Shown: positions 51,537 through 61,900 of the stretch, in pieces
Layout: every line of letters begins with the position of its first letter
Position numbering within the stretch: the first letter of the stretch is position 1
Source of the DNA: Solea solea
Taxonomy: Eukaryota; Chordata; Actinopteri; Pleuronectiformes; Soleidae
Assembly (NCBI RefSeq): GCF_958295425.1
Contig: NC_081138.1
Span: forward strand, 25,131,733 to 25,195,732
Length of the DNA stretch: 64,000 bases
Direction of reading: 5' to 3'
Position numbers and translations under genes: made by a program
The notes under the pieces: generated by a model
Told to the model about the DNA's origin: nothing
Database searches by the model: none
The model's input: only the letters and a program-made list of their open reading frames with translations

Positions 51537-52932
51537 CTGTAAAAAAAACACAAAACAATCCCCATTAACCCGTTAATAATTCCTTTTTGTGCTGTGAACA
51601 GACGCAGAACTCTTTGATTTGTTTCGTACCTTCACTTTGGCAGTGGTTGTGAGGGGAACGTGGCCTGTGGCATTGCCGTACTCCCGCTTCTCCTGTGTGG
51701 CCTGAACCCCCACCAGGGTAGAGAAGGCAGTGGCAAGGTGGCGACGGAGCAAAGTCTTCTGAGGAGGGATATTTAGCAGCAGGGCCAGAGTTTCTGCGGT
51801 GAAGCGTGGCTCAAGGATCTACAGAAGAAGGAAACAATTCATGTCTACAGACATGTAATACAAAAGTGCTAAATAAAATGTATACAATACTTACAATCAG
51901 GCCGCCATGGACACCACTGCCCCGTAGATTAGGAGCGTACTCGGCTAGATCCACTGCTCGAAGCCACTCCATCACACGATGGTTAGACCACTGCACCACC
52001 TCTGAGGGACTGGGCTGCTTCTTCAGCAAGGTGAAAAAACACACACTCAATTCCATTTTATTTATAATGACCCTTTTGGAAACTCTGAACTAGAAGTGGA
52101 TAGTTGATTTAAACAATGAGGGAAGAGAAATGGCTCCTTCTTAACATTTAACATGCATCTGGCGCCATCTTGTGGGCCATTGATGTGATTTCATCTGTTC
52201 ACCATCTATGAGCAGAGTCTCAGTAAAACACTTTTTTATAAAATGTCTTTCATGAATATTTCCTCAACGTTTAGTGTTAACATTTGACAAAATGACAAAA
52301 TCTAAGCGACACAGTCCACAGTACAGTATCAGACACCGGCGTCTCCGGTCCGTGTGGACTTACCTCGTCGCCTGGCCTACGGCGAAGACAGTGAGGGTTG
52401 AACTTGTTGGCATGAAGGACGTGAATGGCACATTTGATACTGAGGTGATGCAGCTGGCTGGTAACTTTTAGAGTCAAGAGGTCATTCTGTAAAAAACAGC
52501 GAGAGAAGATCAGTGAACCTACAAGTTCATGGTATTATATTGTGTTTTTTAAATCATGAAAAACTCTTTGTGAATTATTCTGGATGTGCTGTTGCTGTAG
52601 CAAATTGCACGTGATGAGAAATGGACGAAGTGTAGTGCAGCTTGAAAAGTGAAGCGCAAGAAGTAGGATGGGAGTTAGCAGTTAGCCACCAGGGGGCGAC
52701 TCCTCTGGTTACAAATAGAACTCTGTTTGAGTGGAAGTCTATGGGAAAATGAGCCTACTTTTCACTTGATTTACAACTTGAGCAAAGGTTTTCCTGAGGA
52801 GTTAATGTCTCAGTTGCTAGTTTCTGGTCTTCTACAGCATGTGATGTCAATTTTGTAAATAATTTTTCCCATTTAGAGGAAAATACATGATAAAGCACGG
52901 CAAATATAAGTGGACACCAGTATGACTGACAG

Positions 52933-52996
<64 letters not shown>

Positions 52997-55900
52997 GTAT
53001 ATGTATATATATATACATATATATACATATATATATATATATATAGTAAGTCATCAAAGTAAGGCTGTTTATTAAGGTAAAAATGTACTGCATGTTGTTT
53101 TAGATCTAATAAACCTATGCCAGGCCTCCACATTGACAAATCTTACAGCACATGCAGGATTTAGGTCTTACCACTGTGAGGTATTGTATCATTCGACCGT
53201 CTACTCGTGCCTCATGGAACTGGTCTTTATACTGAGGCAAACCAATGTCATCCAACCAGCCTGCACAGATGAAAAGACTTGTTAATACACAATTGCTGCA
53301 ATGGTCCATTTAAGATAAGGAACTTTTTAAAGCTACATTTCCATCTTTCCTCTTAGTTTTCTTTTTTGGTTCTTTATTTTAAGACCTGCTTTAACTCGCT
53401 ATGTAAAAGCATCTACGGGTTTTAACTGTCCCATGTAAAGAGAGTCTTACGGGTGACCCAGATGTGGTCCAGCTCTGATGATTTCTCTATAACTTTGGTG
53501 GTGAACGCCCTCAGAGCCAGCTGGAGCTTTTTCCTGTGCAGAGGATTCTTCAGACCCATCTCCTGGAGACAGATGGGACACAAATTGGTATTAATTTGGG
53601 TAAATAATCAGTGGTTTGCCTACATAACATACTACTTTATTAATAATAGTGACGTGTATCCGACCTTTGTTGTGAGGTAGCAATAAAATCATCTAAACAT
53701 CATTACTAATGTTTGGTTTCAAGAGACATTTACTGTCTTATTTTATAGTCTGACCTTTTCAATCTCCTGAGGTGAAGCAGACAGAAGTGTTTGTCCGCTG
53801 TCGACCCACTGTCTGGAGAGACTGATGTACTGACCCAGCCCATAATCCTCGAGCCAGCCACACACCTGCTCCTTGGTCCACTGGCTGAATGGAATATTCA
53901 TATCACTGAGACAAAGACAAAGGGGACACGTTAGAGGCTGAAGTGGCAAAGTTTTAAAATGATAATAGTTTAGGAAAGTCACCTTTTTACATCTCACATT
54001 GGTTAAGCTAAAAGTAAAACTCTTTGGTGAAGGGAGTGGTGAGATGAGAGCGCTTAACTCGATTATACATAAAATGCCAAATTATAAGAATTATAATACG
54101 TCTCTGATGTAGAACCATCAAAATACAGTCCTGAAGAGTACTGAGCTAAATGCAAGCGCTTTACCGTGAAGAGTCATAAGATTCAGGAGTCCTGGTCAGT
54201 CTGGGTCCAGCTGTGGCACGTAGTCCCCCTCTCCTAAACTGACCTGCATCTGGATCTGCTGACTGAAGCCCTCCAGATTGAGTTCTCCTTAGTCTGTGTG
54301 GACAATAATAAACATTCTGACACTGCTTTCATCATGAAAACGTATTAAGTTTTTTGTTAGATCCATTATTCTGGCAGTTCTGGTACAATATTTAGTATAT
54401 ATCTCATAAATAAAATATGGTTTTAATAAACCTTCATAACAACTGAACAATATAATAAAATGATTTATTTAAACTTATATACTGTATGCTGGCAATGTAA
54501 GACAGTGCCTTTCATCATTATCCTTCTAAATACTGATTCATTTGTGTTGACATGTTTCATCACACTCACTTTCCCCAGAGTCTCTTGAAGCTCCTGTTGT
54601 TCTTCATGTATTCTGGTGAGCCCACGGTTCGTTGGCCAGGCTGTGCATTCGCTTCAGAATGAACGGGGGAATTACTACTCGAAGCGCTGTCATCGGCTTT
54701 CTCCGACTTTCCTGTGCGAGGTTACAAACATTTGACAAACAATTGAGGCAATTCTCATTTGACTGTCAACCCCTACCTACACAGAACTTTAAAACAAGGA
54801 TATGTCATATGATAAAATCCACATGTATTAAAACCAGATCAACAACCAATCAGTTGATTCAGACCACATGGAATGATTTGATGGCTTAAGCCAGGGTTGT
54901 CAAATATATGGCACGGAGGAGGAATTTGTGAAAATTCTGCGGTATAATTAGAATCTAATCATAAAGTTAAATACCATATTGACTCGCCTCGACTTGACAC
55001 AGCACAGTCATTTTGAAACCGAAACTGAAATTTTTCTCAAGAAATGGCAGGTTGTTCATGTTTTGTAAAAAGATACTTCATTAAATGTAAATCAAAGGGA
55101 ACAATTTGTTGTTTATAGTTTATCATGCTATTATTTTACTGGTCCGGCCCATTTGAGATCATATTGCACTGCATGTAGCCCCTGAACTAAAGTGAGTTTG
55201 ACACCCCTGGCATAAGCCATTAACAAACCATGCACACTCTGCTCATCGCACATAGTCACACATTTTAACAACAAGCCAGAGAGATACAGTCAACACCTCT
55301 GAAGAGTCAATAGCAGAATTCATTTCCGCGAAAAATTCCCAGTTTCGCGACAGACTACAACTTCCAGTGTTTTGCAGCTTTGCTGAAACAGCCGATGGGA
55401 GGAGGGGTGGGATGTTTCCGTTGCATGCATGCTACTGCTAACTTTTCCAGACTTGGAGCCAAATGGTGCGTGTTTGGTGGTCTGCCTTTTCACAATGCTC
55501 TATTCAGAGGGAGAGGGAGCAGGGGCGCTACAGACCATTGAGTTCAGCAAATAATTCATCCGTTAACGTTCCATAAAAAAAAAGAATGGGCTCGAGTTGA
55601 AATGTGCAAGGTGTGATGAATTGGATATAGGTTGCGCTCGGATTTCCCTCCGCGACATTACTTGGCCGAGAGAAATCAGGGTGGGGCTCAAGTTAAAACT
55701 GGCCAGTAAAACCGGGGGAAGGGCGGAGCCGAGGAGAATGTGGTCAGCCAGAGAAAGAGAGGGTGTGTTTGGTGAGAAAACGCCTATCCCATCATCCAGC
55801 TGCTGCATTAGGAGACTCTACAATTAGTTGTGATCAAAGGTGTAATGGTCTTCTGGTCAACTGAGAGCGGTTTGATTCAAATATGAATTCTGCCTTTGCT

Positions 55901-58900
55901 CACGGGAATTACTACCCTCACAACTCTTCCAAAGGAAAGACTAATCCTCTATGTAGTGTTATTATTATCCCGCACTATCAATCACATCATGACCAATACA
56001 GCCTGAGTTCATTTGCGTGGATTTACTTTGACTTTGACTGGAGTCTCCGTCTTCGCTGCCATCTGGAGACCTTTGGCTCTGGATCTCGCTGCTGCTGCTG
56101 CTGCTGCCCCCCAACCCGTTTTGCTCCGACAGTGAGGACTTGACAGGCATCGTCTGACTTCTGGAGCCACCGAGACCGCTCTGCATAAGCCGTGCAGAGA
56201 CAAAAATAACACGCAAATGGTTATCAAATTAAATGCAAATTCTGTCAGGCATTCATCATGTGGGACATCATATTGGAGCTTGCAAGTAGCAAATATCTGA
56301 TGAAGAGTTGCAATTTGAAGTTTTTATATTAACCAAAATGAACCTCAGAATGACTAAATAATCACATTATTATTACAACTCAAAATCTGTGTTATTCAGG
56401 AAAAGAAAATCAGGGCCTGTTTGTCTATATCTCTGTTCTGTTTAAGTAGGATAGCATGGCCCCAAAGATACATCGATCACAGCCTATAATTTAGTTATTC
56501 TTGATATTTTCCTGTAGATACATAAAGCTTAAACAGAGAGGGCAAAAACACAACTGACAGACCTGTAATAAAGTAATAATGACAATGAAATTGATTGCAT
56601 ATCAGATTTTTCATTATGATTTAAACAAACCTTTGGTGAAGTTCCATTTGTTAGATTGTTCATACTGTTTGATAGTGTCTGAGATTCTGTTCTGGGAAGA
56701 TGAAAGCACAAAAATGTCAGTAAAAGTGAGCAAAAACATATCAAATGTGTGGATGGATGGATGGATGGATGAGAAGCTGTGTCAGTACCTGTAATCACTG
56801 TCCTTCTGACCAGATGTGAGTGATGTTTGACGGGAGGAAGAGCTGTTCGTGGAAACCTGTCAGGGTTAAAAAAAGTAACCTAAGGTTAATCACAGTCGTG
56901 CAAACAACAACCTAAGACGATCAAAATAACTTGTTTGTACCCACTTCAGACTTGACATCCTCAGATTTTGCACTGGAAGAGTCAGTATTTTTCAGCAAAA
57001 CCTGCTCCTCTTCCTCACTGCTACTTGAAGGCGTCCTGCCGTTTGATAGTAAATGGACAGCAGGGGGAGCTACAGTAAGAGAGAGGGGAATATTTCTATG
57101 TCAGCCACAGCAGTGGGAACATTTTTGTTTCAGAAGGAAGTGCAGTCGCTTTCATGAAGTGACATTTTTGTTGCTACGATGATGAGTGAGTATTTGAAGG
57201 GAAGGACGAGGGAGTAAATAAGCTGATTACCTTGCTTTGTGGTGTGTGTGACCTCTCTGAATTGCCTGCACTGATTCAGGAGCAGAGTGAGCTCTTCAAT
57301 ACGCCGGTCCTTCAGAAAAACAGAGTGGCGGAGGTTCAAGGTCAACCAAACTCAATTAAGAAGTTTGTCTAAGGTGAGGAAGCACATGTGGACTGTCTGC
57401 TCCTCCCTGTTACTGACCGATAGGCCCTTAAAAAATAAATCCTTCTTCAACCATATGGCCTTTACATCAAAGCAGTGGGAAAGGGAGGGGATTGACATGC
57501 CTCCCTGGAAACCTTAGTTGTGGCAAGCAGCTGTGTGGAGTGTGTGTTTTTTGAAGTGGTGCCCATGCTTGGGTTTACCATGGTTCTCTTAATGTAGCTC
57601 AGTCCAAAATTAGGCTTGGCAGATCGAGGCCTACTTCAGTGTGGCTTCGCCTGAAATGGCTCGCTTTGGTGTGCGTGTGTGTGTATATATATATGTGTGT
57701 GTGTCTTGAGTAGCGCGCCACATGTAGGACTGTGTCTGTAAGTCTTTAAAGTCCGAGATTCTTTGGAAGTACAAAAGCCCCTCTGTGCTATAAATGGAGG
57801 GAGGGTGGCGCCTAAGAAATGACAACATCTAAAAACATATAGCAACCAACCATCCAAACAGATGATAGCACTTCTATGCAGTATGACACTTACATTGCAG
57901 TGGACACATGCTGCTCTGTGCCGCCTAATCGCATACAGCTGTGCTGACCACAGAGAGAAAGGATGTGTTTTCCACATTTCTAGTAACTTACCTTTTCATC
58001 GTTGGCAGCGACCAGTGACTTCATTCCAATCTTAAGCCTCTGCAGTTCCTGATCTATAAAGAGAAACCCAACACTGTTTATTAAAAGGCAGCGTGTCATG
58101 TAAATTATTATTTTGTACAGAAACATAAAACCCACAGTATGTTACTCAGAAAAGAAGGAAAGACAAAAATACATTTGTACCATCTAAACAAGTGGTTCGC
58201 AAAACTAGGGTCAGGCCTTGGGGGGTCCTGAGATGATTACATGATGTACATGATCAAATACAAGTTATAAAGAGATAGTTTTGTTGATGTATAAAAAAAA
58301 AGTGCTTAAATTTGAAGTTTTAAATATGTTGTTGATTCTCTTTCTTCACATAACCCCCCGAGGTTATTTTAACTTTGTCTCAGTTCAAGATCTGCCGCCT
58401 CCTTCAAAGGCTAAACTTAAAGGCTGATTGCGTCACAACGCTGCAAAAGGCTTCTGCAAATGCAGCCAACATCCTTACATCCCCACGCAACGAAAGATCT
58501 GAAGGGCAAATCCTCCCCAACTCTTGTGTCAGGATCTGCTGTGTATTGGAGAAGAATGTTTTGAAAAGAGACAGTAACTGGACAAGGATGACAAAATGTC
58601 AAACACTTTTAAATATACAGTATGTGCCGAGCTTCAAATGTGGACATTTAACAAAAAACAAGCATCCTTGAAATTTGATTGCTAGTTAAACATGTACAAG
58701 CAGCTCCATTGCTAAGCAACGGCTGTTATTCGGCAGGGAAAATGTAGCCATAGACCAGACATTTCAATTCAACCTCGGCTGGTATTAGTGGCCAAAGAAG
58801 GAGTGGACCCCTGAATTGAGACACAGCTGATATAACAGACTGATTCAAGGCACGTCAATTAACAGCAACACAGGAAACAGTATGTCCTGTTTAATGTGCT

Positions 58901-61900
58901 TCAGCCCTGTTGTGTTGGTGTTCGGAGGCTGAAAATATTAGACATGTATTCTTAGATTCCTTCAAACTTCCAGTCATAGCTTTAGCTCCATCAGTTTGAC
59001 AATTATGAGTTCAAAACTATTCCCCTGCACAGAGGCAGCACAGCTGCTGAGTGACACTGATTATATTCAGCAAGTGGTCCAAAAAGAACGAACAAGAGAT
59101 TATGCTTTCAGGTTTCCATAAAGACAAGAAAGAGAGATAGAAACCAGGTAGTGATTGAAAAAATGTTCCCCCAAGAGCAGAAGGAAACAAAAGAAAGATA
59201 ACAGAATAAAGAGACGTGTCCGGAGCAAGGAAATCAAATTAAAATCAAAAAATCAAATTAACCATGGGTTTAAAATAAAAATGTCATTAAATACTGTTCA
59301 GGCTTACATTTGGCATTTAGCCTCCTCCTGTAAATCTCGTCTGAGAGAGAGACAGAGACAGAGATGCATGATGAGACAATTTATTAAGGAATGTTTCCCC
59401 ACAACTCTGTAACTTCAGTTTAATGGGTTCAAATAGGAGTCATTAACTGTGTCACCCATCAGGCTGGGTAACTCTCACAGTGACAGGCTGTTGTTGGCAG
59501 GTAGCTCGATGGCTTTGCTTACCTCTCTCTGGGCTCTCAGTTGATAGAGAGGGTCTGGCCAGCAGCTGCGTGTGCAAGCTCTCGATCTCTGCGTTCTTAC
59601 TGAGCAGGAGCTGCTGAAGGCTGCCGATCTCTGCCTGAAGGTGTCACACAGTGAAGAAGTGTCATCAGAAGCAGTCGCGCACAATCCCGCTCTGCCAACA
59701 CATTTGTTGTAACACGCACGCGGCCAAAGGCAAAGCACTTTCACATTCACAAACATGTATGACGCGCATCTTAATATAAAAGGGCCCGCACATGTCCTCA
59801 CTCGAAACTGTGAGCGATCCACTATGATGTGCACATGTGAAACCACAAAAAGGCGCGCCAACATTTCATTTTAGGGGGCCAGAAAATTAGGCCCGCTTCG
59901 TAGCGTTTATAGTTTGTTTTGTGGCAAGTTACACGGGGAAAAAACCAGATGGTTATAAAGTTGAGCTGTTTTGTGTCAGTAAGAGAGCGGAGGAAAAACT
60001 GATCTGATCCGTCCAATGGTTTATTAAAAAGGAAGATTAAAAGAAAAGAGTAAAAAAATCAAGTTTCTGGTATGCCAACATCTGTTTATGTGTGGATTCA
60101 TTTTCTTGAAAGATCCCAGCTCTCCATTTACCATGAGCTGGAGCCAACCCCAGGTGACACTGGGCAAGTTATGAGTCCATCACAGGGCAAATATACAGAT
60201 AGACACAACTGCACACACTCACACCTGCAGCTCAGAGTCTATATTTAACTTAACCCCAATCTGCATGTCTTTGGACTGTGATAAGGAACTGAGAAAGTCC
60301 CGGCAGACACGAGGAGAACAAAGTCCACACAGGAACCTCTCAGTCAAACTGTATTCTGGATTCAAACTGTTACTCAAACCAATATTCGTTATGTTTTCAT
60401 GTATTAATGACATACACTGCAAAACATACTAAATTTGACCTCCTTGGAGGACTACCAAAACAACTCATATGTTTCTAGTTTCTGTATTAAGAAAGGATGT
60501 GTCTTTTATGGAAACCTGGAAACCTAACTGCATAATAAAATAAAGTACAATGTTATCTCATATAATCTAATACAGAGACACAGGCAGCTGCTGTACTGAG
60601 AGTGAACAAGCAACAAAGAAAATAAAGGTTTTTTGTCCTAAAAGGAAATAAATTACTCAGGAAAGCCTTAGAAGTGAACGGGATTATGCCAAAGTACACA
60701 CGTTGGATATTAAAAGGACCGAAACGTTATTAACCTTATTTCTATCTTTCGTCAAAATAGAGGGTAAAATAGCTCTCAGACGTCTTGAGAAAACACAGAG
60801 AAGGTGTCCGTGAATGAGAAAGTGTGTGCGAAAAGAAAATGACTCACTTAACTGGCTGGAACGTCGGATTGGACAGCATTTAGGAAAGTTGAGTGGACAG
60901 TTAGCAGTTAGGAATTTGGGCAGTGGTGGAGTATTTCAGAGTCTAGACACCATGAAAATCACAGCTTTATTTTTACCTTTGTCGCTTTGAGTTTCTTCTC
61001 ATATTGTAACTTCTGATCCTCCAGGTGCTCCACCTTGACTTTCAGACTCCGGAGCTCCTTCAGTAAACCCTTACATAAGACAAACAGGAATCTGTTAATT
61101 CAGCACCAAACTACTTGAAGGGAATAATTGAGGTTGTGTAAGGTACTTATACAGTGTTTGCTTAGTCAGTGTTTTACATGCAGGTGTCTACAAGGAAGCT
61201 CAGTGAAACAGGAAAACAGATGTTTACCCACTTCATGAAAGGCTAACCTAATGTGTATGTTATCTTTATGTTTTACTAGAATAGGGTTAGTATTTTAAAA
61301 ATACTACCCCTATTCTAGTAATACAAAGCTAAATGCAATCCGGTGAAATATTCCTTTAAGTTTGTGTTGCTTTTTCAAACCGCTCATTTCCTGTTCCAGA
61401 GTCCATTGATTAAAACAGTTCACGGAGCACAGGAGTGGTCACCAATGAACTGAATTGGGTGTTTTTGTGACTTCTTTTGTCAGATTCTTATTTATTTATT
61501 TATTTAACACAAACCTACTGATCAAGCCAGCATTAGACAAACTACTTCAAAGTCCTGGAGGGGTAAAATTGATGTTTATGTCAGTGTAATCTGGAAATTG
61601 CGGTCTAATGGCTAGGTGTTGTTGGTTTTTTTGTTATGTTTTGTTTTTGTTTTGTGTTTTTTGACGTCCCAGATCGGGCCATGTGTCGCACCCATCTCCG
61701 GGAGAGTGCATTCATCAATATGAAATACACTGACTGTGAACAGACAGTATAAGTGCCTCATATAAAACCATTTGAAAAATCAAAAAAAAACATTTCCACT
61801 CAAGTAGCAGGATTAAGTAATGAGGTGGTGTTAGATTGCACGCTGTTCTGTCCTAGCACACCATAACAAATCACATGAAATGCACCTGCAGGTATTAGTG

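Noticed and set aside
59475..59864. 129-codon minus-strand open frame
   Set aside because: It overlaps the true ppfibp2 coil exon (59523-59634) in another frame and runs into intron; no conserved product.
61370..61430. Coil-like reading [16 protein letters not shown] on the minus strand
   Set aside because: No acceptor with a pyrimidine tract and no donor that keeps the frame.
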